This document shows positions 5,967-12,567 of a stretch of 12,567 bases of DNA, in pieces. A program made the translations under genes and the position numbers. Origin of the DNA: Pelagibacteraceae bacterium AG-339-N18 (GTDB lineage Bacteria; Pseudomonadota; Alphaproteobacteria; Pelagibacterales; Pelagibacteraceae); the NCBI GenBank assembly GCA_003282055.1, contig QCAD01000022.1, positions 1 to 12,567 on the forward strand, given 5' to 3'. Below the pieces are notes generated by a model. It was not told the DNA's origin. It saw nothing but the letters and a program-made list of their open reading frames with translations, and did not search any database. The first letter of the stretch is position 1. Every line of letters starts with the position of its first letter.

Positions 5967-8411
5967 ATGAGTAAAGAACTTCCAGCAAAAACAAAAGTTG
6001 TCGTGATAGGCGGTGGTGTAGTTGGTTGTTCTGTAGCTTATCATTTAGCAAAATTTGGGTTGAAAGATACAATTCTTTTAGAGAGAGATCAGTTAACATC
6101 AGGTACCACCTGGCATGCAGCTGGCCTTGTAAGTCAGTTAGGTCCGTCAGCAGCAATCACTAAGATAAGAAAATATACTTTAGATTTATATAAAGAGCTT
6201 GAAAAAAAAGTTGATCACTCAGCTGGATTAAGATTGAATGGGGCACTTTCAATTGCTCAAAATAAAGCAAGATGGCAAGAACTTCTAAGACAAGCAACGA
6301 CAGCGCAACTTTATGATGTAGATGTAAGAATTTTAGATAAAGATCAAATCAAGCAAAATTACCCGATTGTAAATACTGATGAGGTGTTAGGAGGAATATT
6401 AATGCCTGGTGATGGTTCAGCAGATCCCTCAGGTGTTACACATATGTTAGCAAAAGCAGCAAGAATGGAAGGTGCAAAAATTTTTGAAAAATCTCCTGTA
6501 GATGAAATTTTAATAAAAAATGGAAAAATTTCTGGTATTAAAGTAAATGGGAAAAGAGTTGATTGTGAATATATAGTCTTGGCGTCTGGAATGTGGTCGC
6601 GTCAAATTGGAGAAAAAGTTGGAGTAAGTATTCCCCTTTATCCTGCTGAACATTTTTATATTATTACTGAGCCAATTGTAAATCTTCCAAAAACTTTACC
6701 AGTCATTAGAGATTTTGATAACAGAACATATATCAAAGAGGATGCAGGAAAAATATTAGTTGGAATCTTTGAGTCTAAATCTATTCCCGCCTGGAATAAA
6801 ATTAATAGAGTGCCAGAAGATTTTTCGTTTGGCGAATTTCAAGAAAATTTTGAACATTTTGAACCGTATTTGGCTTCTGCAATGAAAAGATTTCCAATTT
6901 TAGAAACCGCAGGTATCAGAAAATTTTTTTCAGGTCCTGAGTCTTTCACTCCAGATACTAATACATTATTAGGAGAAGTTCCTGAAGTAAAAAATTTTTT
7001 TGTATGTTGTGGTCTTAATAGTATCGGCATAGGAAGTGGAGGTGGAGTTGGTAAAGTAACTGCAGAATGGTTAATTAACGGACATATTAATGAGGATATT
7101 TTTTGTTATGATATTAAAAGATTTCAAAAATTTCATTCTGACTTAGGATTTATTAAAAAGAGAATTACTGAGTCTTTAGGAGATTTATATGGAATGCACT
7201 GGCCATATAAGCAACACAAAACATCTAGGAATGTAAAAGTTCTTCCTTATCACAAAGAATTAAAAAGTTTTGGGGCATGTTTTGGTGTTTCAGGCGGATA
7301 CGAAAGACCTATGTGGTTTGCTTTAGACGGAGAAAAAACTGAATATGAATATAGTTACAATTACCAAAACTGGTATCCTTCAGCAGAATATGAAACAAAC
7401 AATACTATCAGAAATGTTGGCTTATTTGATTTAACTCCTTTTTCCAAATTTGAGATTAAATCTGATAAAGCACACAAGGAATTGCAAAAAATATGCACAG
7501 CTAATATTAAAAATGAGATTGGTAGATGTACTTATACTAATATGTTAAACCCTGATGGTGGAATTGAAACAGATTCTATAGTAGTTTGTGTTGATCAAAA
7601 TCATTTTCGGATAATCAGTTCTGCAGCAACAAGAGAAAGAGATAAATTTCACATAAATAAATACCTATCTAAGGATATAGAATTAAAAGATGTTACAGAT
7701 GATTTTTGTGTATTTGGAATTTTTGGACCAAAAAGCAGAGCTTTAATGAAATTAATTTCTAAAGATAATTTTGAAAATGATAATTTTAAATTTGGGACAG
7801 GTAAATATATTACAACTGAAGGGATTATATGTTGGGCGCAAAGATTATCTTATGTAGGTGAATTAGGTTTTGAATTATATGTAAAGTCTAATTATTCCAA
7901 AAAAGTTTATGAGTTACTAATAGATAAAGGTAAAGAATTAAATCTTTCAAACTGTGGTATGCACGCAATGGATATTATGCGAATGGAGAGCGGGTTTTTA
8001 CATTGGGGACATGATATTTCCCCTGAAGAAAACCAATATCAGGCAGGTTTATCTTTCACGATAAGTACCAAAAAAAAAGAGGATTTTATTGGCAAAAAAG
8101 CCTTAGAGAAACTTAGGAGGTTGAGAATTATAAATAGATTTGCAATGTTTACTTTAAGAAATAGTAAGCCAGGAGAACCATTGTTACTTCACGATGAGCC
8201 TATCTATTTGGATAATAAAATTATAGGAAGGTCAACCTCTGGAAACTATTCATTTAATTTTAAGAAAAATTTAGTCTTCGGGTATATTACTACCGATTTT
8301 TCTAATGATGAACTTAAAAATAAAGGCTTATATATTGAGGTAGAAAAAAAGAAATATTCTCTAAAATTAATTAGCAAACCTCTAAAACAAACAAATTTTA
8401 AAAATAATTAG
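5967..8411 (+). CDS. FAD oxidoreductase with GcvT-like C-terminal domain (dimethylglycine/sarcosine dehydrogenase family)
   Basis: This 814-residue two-part enzyme has the length and layout of dimethylglycine and sarcosine dehydrogenases. The N-terminal FAD domain (about 8-370) opens with VVVIGGGVVGCSVAYHLAKF and has acidic E39 for the FAD ribose. H50 in SGTTWHAAGL aligns with the histidine that binds FAD covalently in mammalian dimethylglycine dehydrogenase. A linker domain follows (about 375-430), then a GcvT-like tetrahydrofolate domain (about 435-700) with NMLNPDGGIETDSIVV (525-540, conserved D536), YVGELGFELYV (629-639) and an MDIMRMESGFLHWGHD stretch (668-683). A GcvT C-terminal barrel (about 715-810) ends the protein. 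The expected reaction is oxidative N-demethylation with formaldehyde passed to folate as 5,10-methylene-THF. The precise amine is unknown, since SAR11-type genomes carry several paralogues. It overlaps the convergent symporter gene by four bases and has no evident Shine-Dalgarno. Confidence 0.85.
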   Translation: MSKELPAKTKVVVIGGGVVGCSVAYHLAKFGLKDTILLERDQLTSGTTWHAAGLVSQLGPSAAITKIRKYTLDLYKELEKKVDHSAGLRLNGALSIAQNKARWQELLRQATTAQLYDVDVRILDKDQIKQNYPIVNTDEVLGGILMPGDGSADPSGVTHMLAKAARMEGAKIFEKSPVDEILIKNGKISGIKVNGKRVDCEYIVLASGMWSRQIGEKVGVSIPLYPAEHFYIITEPIVNLPKTLPVIRDFDNRTYIKEDAGKILVGIFESKSIPAWNKINRVPEDFSFGEFQENFEHFEPYLASAMKRFPILETAGIRKFFSGPESFTPDTNTLLGEVPEVKNFFVCCGLNSIGIGSGGGVGKVTAEWLINGHINEDIFCYDIKRFQKFHSDLGFIKKRITESLGDLYGMHWPYKQHKTSRNVKVLPYHKELKSFGACFGVSGGYERPMWFALDGEKTEYEYSYNYQNWYPSAEYETNNTIRNVGLFDLTPFSKFEIKSDKAHKELQKICTANIKNEIGRCTYTNMLNPDGGIETDSIVVCVDQNHFRIISSAATRERDKFHINKYLSKDIELKDVTDDFCVFGIFGPKSRALMKLISKDNFENDNFKFGTGKYITTEGIICWAQRLSYVGELGFELYVKSNYSKKVYELLIDKGKELNLSNCGMHAMDIMRMESGFLHWGHDISPEENQYQAGLSFTISTKKKEDFIGKKALEKLRRLRIINRFAMFTLRNSKPGEPLLLHDEPIYLDNKIIGRSTSGNYSFNFKKNLVFGYITTDFSNDELKNKGLYIEVEKKKYSLKLISKPLKQTNFKNN

Positions 8412-9259
8412 ACTTTATTCTTCAGAAAAAAAACAAAGGTAATACCAGTAATATACATAATTAAAGCATAAGCAGCAGTTGGGGTTATATAGATAATATC
8501 TGTACCGAATAATTGCGTAGAAACAAATATCGCCAAAGTACCATTTTGCAATCCGCATTCTAAAGCAATGCATTTTTGCTGTTTAATTCCTGACCCAAAA
8601 GTTTTACCAAGATAATATGCTATAATCATCATTGTTATGTTTAGAGCCAGAGTAATAAAACCAGCTTGCATTAGAAAATCTATGAAGCTTTCTTTCTCCT
8701 CATAAAATGCAGCTATAAAAAAGATGATAAATAATGTTAAATTAAGCTTTTCAAATATCTGAATTCTTGAATTTACAAAATTTTCGGCAAATCTTCTTAC
8801 AATCATTCCTAAGATAACTGGAACAGTTACAACGAAAAACATTTTTAACGCTATACCAATCATTGAAATATTTTGAGAGATATTTGTAATTCCAAATAAA
8901 TCAGCAGATGTAAAAATTATAAGAGGCACTGTAATAATAGAAATCAAACTAATTATGGCCGTTAAAGTAATAGATAAAGCAACATCTCCATTAGCAAATT
9001 GAGTTAATATATTTGATGTAACCCCACCTGGTGCAGCAGCTATAATCATAACTCCAATGGCCATTTCGGGCGGTGTTTTTAATATAACAATTAATAAGTA
9101 AGCAACTATTGGAAGAATTATTAGTTGAGAAATAAATCCTACAACAAAATCTTTTGGTGTTTTTAATACTCTGGTAAAATCCTCAATTTTCAAACCTAAA
9201 CCCAAACCAAACATTATTAATGCGAGTATGATAGGTGCTATTTTAGTTACTATTTCCAT
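8408..9259 (-). CDS. BASS (bile acid:sodium symporter) family transporter
   Basis: This is a hydrophobic 283-residue inner-membrane protein with about eight to ten predicted helices. Diagnostic stretches are MFGLGLGLKIEDF (16-28), IIAAAPGGVTSNILTQFANG (72-91), which is the first crossover region, and ALECGLQNGTLA (232-243), matching the EC..QN sodium-site motif of the family. Bacterial members rarely see bile acids. They import or export small organic anions such as pyruvate or pantoate, so the substrate is left open. Its stop overlaps that of the oxidoreductase gene tail to tail. The unknown HTH-like gene lies 62 bases upstream on the same strand, so the two may be cotranscribed, with that protein as a possible regulator. 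A tight AAAAGAG precedes the ATG. Confidence 0.88.
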   Translation of the reverse strand: MEIVTKIAPIILALIMFGLGLGLKIEDFTRVLKTPKDFVVGFISQLIILPIVAYLLIVILKTPPEMAIGVMIIAAAPGGVTSNILTQFANGDVALSITLTAIISLISIITVPLIIFTSADLFGITNISQNISMIGIALKMFFVVTVPVILGMIVRRFAENFVNSRIQIFEKLNLTLFIIFFIAAFYEEKESFIDFLMQAGFITLALNITMMIIAYYLGKTFGSGIKQQKCIALECGLQNGTLAIFVSTQLFGTDIIYITPTAAYALIMYITGITFVFFLKNKV

Positions 9260-9321
9260 CTCTTTTAAATGAAATTAACAATTAATATACAGTACATTAA
9301 AATTTTTTTAAAAAAAGGTTT
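9260..9321 (-). promoter_or_regulatory. Gap between the putative regulator and the symporter
   Basis: This 62-base AT-rich gap holds a symmetric TTTTTTTAAAAAAA block (9304-9317), which is likely to bend or weaken DNA and might act as an inefficient terminator. Downstream on the minus strand is GTACTGTATATTAATT, with a -10-like TATATT. No GC-rich hairpin is present. An independent symporter promoter and simple readthrough are both possible. Confidence 0.3.
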
Positions 9322-10299
9322 TTATGAAATTATAAGCAGATTTAAAATTTTTCTAATAAACTTTGCTTTAAACCAAAAAACTTCTGTCTGATAAGGTAGA
9401 ATTTTTTTAAAGTTTGTTGAACCCAAAATGTACTGTTTTTTTTCATTTATTTTTATCAAATCATTTTTAATTAAATATTTACATTTTCTTATAATTGTTG
9501 CTCGAGGTATATGAGTCATATCTGAAATAGACATTGCACTTACACCTATATCACTTCCTAGATTATTTATTAAAATACCACTTGTGGTAAAATGGTCTAA
9601 TGGAATTTTATTTTTTTTTATATCAAATTGGTTTGAGACATTTAAGATTTGATTTAAACAAACTGTTCCCCAAATATGAGTCGTAGTTAAGTCTCCCATA
9701 TATTTTTGGTAACCAATAAATAATGGTATTTGCATCTTATAAAACCATCTCCAGCAAAGTGTAAATTTTTTTTTAATCAAATTTTCAATTATTTTTGGCT
9801 CAAGTTTTTTCAAATAAGTTTTTTCTCGATTTAAAAATTGCGATATTAAATGAATATATTTAGATGAAAACTTTATTTGATTATGTGGTTTTACATAATG
9901 AAAAGTTTTAACATCAATTATTATTTTTTTTTTTTTTCGAGTTATTACTCCTTCTTTTTCTAGTTCTAGAACTTTTCTTCTAACCGTCTCTTTGGGTAAA
10001 TACAATTTTTTACAAAGTTCAATAATACTAAACTTTTCAATTTGTACATACTGTTGGGAATAATATTCATCATACGAATATTGAATATTCATTTGATCAT
10101 AAAATTGAAGAGTTTTTTCAATTAAAGAAATTATTATCAAGTATTTGTAATGATCCTTAAACGGAGAATAGATGTTATTAATCCAATTCCATTGGTGAGC
10201 GATCCATTCTTTGCTTAATGCCGAGTAGTTACTCATTATGCACTCATAGATTTGATTATCTGTGAGGGTTTTAGAAAAGTCTATTTCTTGAATACTCAT
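9322..10299 (-). CDS. Unrecognised protein with two winged-helix-like segments, putative transcription regulator
   Basis: I do not recognise this 325-residue protein by name. It contains two segments that read like winged helix-turn-helix motifs: about 91-130 (FSIIELCKKLYLPKETVRRKVLELEKEGVI, then a lysine run and III for the wing) and about 255-292 (MSISDMTHIPRATIIRKCKYLIKNDLI, then INEKKQYIL). Each is preceded by an aromatic helical stretch with a WxW pair (W37/W39 in HQWNWI; W183/W185 in CWRWFY), suggesting an internally duplicated protein. No membrane segments or enzymatic motifs are seen. It lies 62 bases upstream of the symporter on the same strand and diverges from a small-protein gene. 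Its upstream region has a TTGACA -35 and symmetric and repeated elements consistent with autoregulation. The lysine run K122-K125 is encoded by 14 consecutive A residues. Regulator status is inference from the motifs. Confidence 0.6.
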   Translation of the reverse strand: MSIQEIDFSKTLTDNQIYECIMSNYSALSKEWIAHQWNWINNIYSPFKDHYKYLIIISLIEKTLQFYDQMNIQYSYDEYYSQQYVQIEKFSIIELCKKLYLPKETVRRKVLELEKEGVITRKKKKIIIDVKTFHYVKPHNQIKFSSKYIHLISQFLNREKTYLKKLEPKIIENLIKKKFTLCWRWFYKMQIPLFIGYQKYMGDLTTTHIWGTVCLNQILNVSNQFDIKKNKIPLDHFTTSGILINNLGSDIGVSAMSISDMTHIPRATIIRKCKYLIKNDLIKINEKKQYILGSTNFKKILPYQTEVFWFKAKFIRKILNLLIIS

Positions 10300-10316
10300 A
10301 ATCTAAACAAAGCTTA

Positions 10317-10344
10317 ATTAAGACCCATATTGGACATATGTCAA
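10317..10344 (-). promoter_or_regulatory. Candidate promoter of the tandem winged-helix gene with overlapping palindrome
   Basis: On the minus strand a perfect -35 TTGACA (10344-10339) is followed after 16 bases by a -10-like CTTAAT (10322-10317), 17 bases before the ATG at 10299. The palindrome GACATATGTC (10333-10342) overlaps the -35 and the spacer, a natural position for repression. The -10 match is only moderate. Confidence 0.45.
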
Positions 10345-10367
10345 TTCATTCTTGACCCAGATTGAAC
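10322..10367 (+). repeat. Pair of 14-base direct repeats spaced 32 bases apart in a divergent promoter
   Basis: GACCCATATTGGAC (10322-10335) and GACCCAGATTGAAC (10354-10367) match at 12 of 14 positions. Their starts are 32 bases apart, about three helical turns, so they present on the same DNA face. They lie in the 114-base gap between the winged-helix-like gene and the first small-protein gene. Being C/G-richer than their surroundings, they are unlikely to be AT-background coincidence. They are candidate operator sites. Confidence 0.55.
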
Positions 10368-10413
10368 TTTTTAAAAACTTGTATGATTTCAATTAGAGTG
10401 CTTAAATAACAGC

Positions 10414-10644
10414 ATGAGAACAAAAAATTTTTTAGAAAAAAATAAAAATATCAACTCTCCACATGATAATATAGACTTTAAAAAATCTCCAATTCTTGAG
10501 AAAAATAAAAGCAATAGAGTTGATATAACCATTTTGAGGTCAAAGCTTGAGGAAAAAGAGAGCAGGGAGTTTAAAAAAAATTTATCGATTTTCTCTTTAT
10601 GTGCTTTGCTACTTGCCGCACTTGGTATTTATTTTTCTTTGTAA
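10414..10644 (+). CDS. Small single-pass membrane protein of unknown function (first of a pair)
   Basis: This 76-residue protein has a polar, lysine/asparagine-rich N-terminal region (1-35), an amphipathic charged segment DITILRSKLEEKESREFKK (37-55), and a C-terminal membrane helix (about 56-75, LSIFSLCALLLAALGIYFS). By the positive-inside rule the basic N-terminus would be cytoplasmic. There is no signal peptide, cysteine cluster or known domain that I recognise. The next gene encodes a similar small protein in the same orientation, supporting that both are real. No Shine-Dalgarno is apparent; ATG 10414 is the first start in frame. It diverges from the tandem winged-helix gene across a repeat-bearing 114-base region. 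Function is unknown. A small regulatory subunit or membrane tether are guesses only. Confidence 0.6.
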   Translation: MRTKNFLEKNKNINSPHDNIDFKKSPILEKNKSNRVDITILRSKLEEKESREFKKNLSIFSLCALLLAALGIYFSL

Positions 10645-10684
10645 TTTATTTGATTATACTTAGAAACAATGCTTTAATAAAGAC

Positions 10685-10894
10685 ATGAAATTTCTAGGGA
10701 AGTCGGTTAAAAAAAGATTAATTTCTAAATACTCTGATTCTGAGAGCCTAAAGTTTAGAAGAAGCAGCACAGATATAAACGTACTTCTGAACAGGGTAAA
10801 ATTAGATAAAAAAAAAGAGATTAGAAAAAAGTTTTATTTTTCTGCAGCAGCTTCCACTGGTCTTATCTTATTTGGTTTTGTAATTTTTTCCTAA
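10685..10894 (+). CDS. Small single-pass membrane protein of unknown function (second of a pair)
   Basis: This 69-residue protein has a very basic N-terminal region (1-28), a charged segment TDINVLLNRVKLDKKKEIRKK (29-49), and a C-terminal hydrophobic helix (about 50-68, FYFSAAASTGLILFGFVIFS). Layout and spaced residues (DI..L, R.KL..K, KK, then FS at the membrane boundary and a final FS) resemble the preceding 76-residue protein, so the two look like diverged tandem duplicates. The gap of 40 bases contains a -10-like TATACT (10655-10660), but cotranscription is equally likely. It lies 109 bases before the TPR gene. I do not recognise a family. Confidence 0.55.
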   Translation: MKFLGKSVKKRLISKYSDSESLKFRRSSTDINVLLNRVKLDKKKEIRKKFYFSAAASTGLILFGFVIFS

Positions 10895-11003
10895 AATTAA
10901 AAAAATTTATTTCACTGAAAAAAATATTAGATTTTCCCTGCGTTTATTGATTTATTAACTATTTTTACTGATTAATTTTACAGTTAAATTAGTAACAATC
11001 TGA
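10895..11003. other. AT-rich intergenic gap before the TPR gene
   Basis: These 109 bases are nearly pure A/T with short imperfect repeats. I see no hairpin with a GC-rich stem, no convincing -35/-10 pair and no Shine-Dalgarno ahead of the ATG at 11004. Confidence 0.5.
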
Positions 11004-12567
11004 ATGGAAGCAATTTTAAAAAAAATAATAGCTTATTTAAGTAACAATCAATTAACAGAAGCTCTTCAATTATGTGAGAAAAACAAAGAAAAAAAAATTG
11101 AACATTTAATACTAAATATCAAAGGTGTTATCTTTTTTAAGCAGAATAAACTTGAGCTCGCAAAAGAAAACTTTTTAAAATCAATAGATCTGAATCAAAA
11201 CTTTGTTGATCCGTATAAAAATCTTTTTAAACTTAATTTAAAACAACAAGATTACATATCAGCTATTGAAAACGGGAAAAAAGTAATTGAATATGATACC
11301 AAAAAAAATCCATTATCCCATTTTAATCTGGCTTTAGCTTTCGATTTAAATAATGATTATAAAAATGCGATAGCATTATATAAGATTGTAGAAAAAACCG
11401 ATTTTAAAGAAAAAAAAATTTTATTCAATAATTTGGCCAAATGCTGTTTCAGTGATAAAAATATAAATGAGTCTACGAATTATTATCATAAAGCATTAGA
11501 ATTTGATAAAAACGATAAAATAATAATAAATAATCTTTTAAATTTATATCTTAGAATTGGAAAAGTAGATGAGGCTGAATATTATTATAATAGGGCAAGG
11601 GAGATTGATGAAAATTATATTGAGTTTAAATTAAACAAATCTGAATACTTGTTATCTAAAGCGAAAACTGAAGAAGCAATAGAACTTTTAAAATCCATGA
11701 TTAACGAAACAAAAAATTATATAGCATATACAAAATTGGCAAAGATTTATTTAATGATAAATAACAATAACATAAAAGCAATAGAAACAATTGATGAAGC
11801 TTTAAAAGTCTATCCTAATATGAGAGATCTAAAGTTTACCAGAGGTATACTTCATTTAGTTGAGGGTGAATTTGAAAAAGGCTGGGACTTGTACGAGCAT
11901 AGAAGAAGTATGCAAAAAAAGAAAATTTTTGAAAATATAAGCTTATGGAAAGGTGAAAGTTTAAAAAGTTCATCGATTTTGATTACTTCAGAGCAAGGTA
12001 TGGGCGATGTATTACAATTTTCAAAATTTTTAATTAGTTTATCTCCACTATGTAAAAAAATAGATTTTTTAGTTTATGGTAAACTTTTATCGATTTTTAA
12101 AAAAAAGTATAAAAATATTAATTTTTGTGAAATTAGTGAAATTCAAAATAGAAAATATGATTATCAAATTTCATTGGGTTCTTTAAATAAATATTTTTAT
12201 AAAAATGCGGAGTCAAAAACTTCTGAACTTATTAATTTTGATAAAGATAAAAAAATTGAATGGGGGTCAATTTTATCAAAAAAAAAGAGAAATATTGGCT
12301 TAATTTGGTCTGGAAATTTTTTTGGACCAAAAGAGCCATATAGATCAATTGAGCTTAAAAGTTTTCAAAAATTGTTAAAACTGGATTTAAATTTTTATTC
12401 ATTTCAAAATGAAATTTGGGACAGAGATAAAAATTTTTTTTACAATTCAAATATTATTGATTATAGTAAAAAAACCTTTTCAGATATTATAGCAATAATA
12501 CAAAATTTAGACCTTGTAATTTCAACCGACACTTTCTTTTTGCATTTATCTTGTATTTTAAATAAGG
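11004..12567 (+). CDS. TPR-repeat protein with glycosyltransferase-like C-terminal domain (partial, runs off right edge)
   Basis: This frame opens at ATG 11004 and has no stop before the window end (521 residues visible). Residues 1 to about 290 are a run of tetratricopeptide-like helical repeats. Examples are SNNQLTEALQLCEKNK (13-28), a segment on NPLSHFNLALAFDLNNDYKNAIALY near 105-130, and IDEALKVYPNMRDLKFTRG near 263-281. Then comes a WDLYEHRR linker (W294), the EQGMGDVLQFSKF loop (330-342), LIWSGN (W435) and DLVISTDTFFLHLS (503-516). That order (TPRs, W-x-LYE-R, EQG-GD-x-QF, W-GN, D-VIS-DT-H) is common in bacterial TPR proteins with a GT-B, heptosyltransferase-like end. The likely role is modification of surface glycans or glycoproteins, but donor and acceptor are unknown. 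The last part of the GT-B fold lies beyond the window. Confidence 0.78.
   Translation, partial: MEAILKKIIAYLSNNQLTEALQLCEKNKEKKIEHLILNIKGVIFFKQNKLELAKENFLKSIDLNQNFVDPYKNLFKLNLKQQDYISAIENGKKVIEYDTKKNPLSHFNLALAFDLNNDYKNAIALYKIVEKTDFKEKKILFNNLAKCCFSDKNINESTNYYHKALEFDKNDKIIINNLLNLYLRIGKVDEAEYYYNRAREIDENYIEFKLNKSEYLLSKAKTEEAIELLKSMINETKNYIAYTKLAKIYLMINNNNIKAIETIDEALKVYPNMRDLKFTRGILHLVEGEFEKGWDLYEHRRSMQKKKIFENISLWKGESLKSSSILITSEQGMGDVLQFSKFLISLSPLCKKIDFLVYGKLLSIFKKKYKNINFCEISEIQNRKYDYQISLGSLNKYFYKNAESKTSELINFDKDKKIEWGSILSKKKRNIGLIWSGNFFGPKEPYRSIELKSFQKLLKLDLNFYSFQNEIWDRDKNFFYNSNIIDYSKKTFSDIIAIIQNLDLVISTDTFFLHLSCILNK

Noticed and set aside
5965..7030. Two leftward small frames inside the oxidoreductase gene
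   Set aside because: Both are antisense to conserved FAD-domain codons and have no supporting features.
9304..9317. TTTTTTTAAAAAAA as an intrinsic terminator after the putative regulator
   Set aside because: An A/T-only stem is too weak and such blocks are common in this composition; kept only as a note in the gap entry.
10645..10684. Separate promoter for the second small protein gene
   Set aside because: A TATACT is present but no properly spaced -35; the 40-base gap is compatible with simple cotranscription.
10895..11003. Possible small RNA or riboswitch before the TPR gene
   Set aside because: No stable GC-containing stems or conserved-looking loops are visible, only A/T-rich sequence.

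Overview
The window looks like a streamlined, AT-rich genome of a marine alphaproteobacterium, most likely SAR11/Pelagibacterales. The evidence is the very low GC, lysine-, isoleucine- and asparagine-rich proteins, about 95% coding density, short intergenic gaps (longest about 175 bases), stop codons that overlap between convergent genes, and the gene content itself (taurine uptake and transamination, a dimethylglycine-dehydrogenase-type oxidoreductase). This assignment is inference from composition and gene content, not from a marker gene.

Region 1 (1-4917) is a taurine or omega-amino-acid uptake and deamination locus arranged around a divergent control region (2274-2448). Leftward lie the periplasmic binding protein (tauA), the ATPase (tauB) and the start of the permease (tauC, cut by the window edge). 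Rightward lie a class III omega-aminotransferase and alanine dehydrogenase (ald). Together they would import the amine, move its amino group to pyruvate, and recycle the alanine to pyruvate plus ammonium and NADH. No sulfoacetaldehyde acetyltransferase (xsc) is visible, so the fate of the carbon-sulfur product must be encoded elsewhere. The control region carries a perfect 17-bp palindrome inside a candidate tauA promoter and a motif resembling the binding box reported for the MocR-type regulator TauR. A strong hairpin followed by a T-rich tract separates tauA from tauB.

Region 2 (4914-5915) is a leftward UDP-glucuronate-4-epimerase-like gene for surface sugar synthesis, with no evident link to its neighbours. 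It overlaps the ald stop codon tail to tail.

Region 3 (5967-10299) contains an 814-residue FAD oxidoreductase fused to a GcvT-like folate domain (dimethylglycine/sarcosine dehydrogenase type), a convergent BASS-type sodium symporter, and upstream of the symporter on the same strand an unrecognised protein with two winged-helix-like segments. I propose these as a possible sensing, uptake and demethylation cassette for an unknown small N-methylated compound. The FAD gene and the unknown regulator each sit behind a compact divergent promoter with a striking symmetric or repeated DNA element.

Region 4 (10414-12567) holds two consecutive, apparently related small single-pass membrane proteins of unknown function, then a TPR-glycosyltransferase-like protein that runs off the right edge.

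I found no rRNA, tRNA, CRISPR array, insertion sequence or phage gene. Most genes lack a clear Shine-Dalgarno sequence; tauA is the conspicuous exception.
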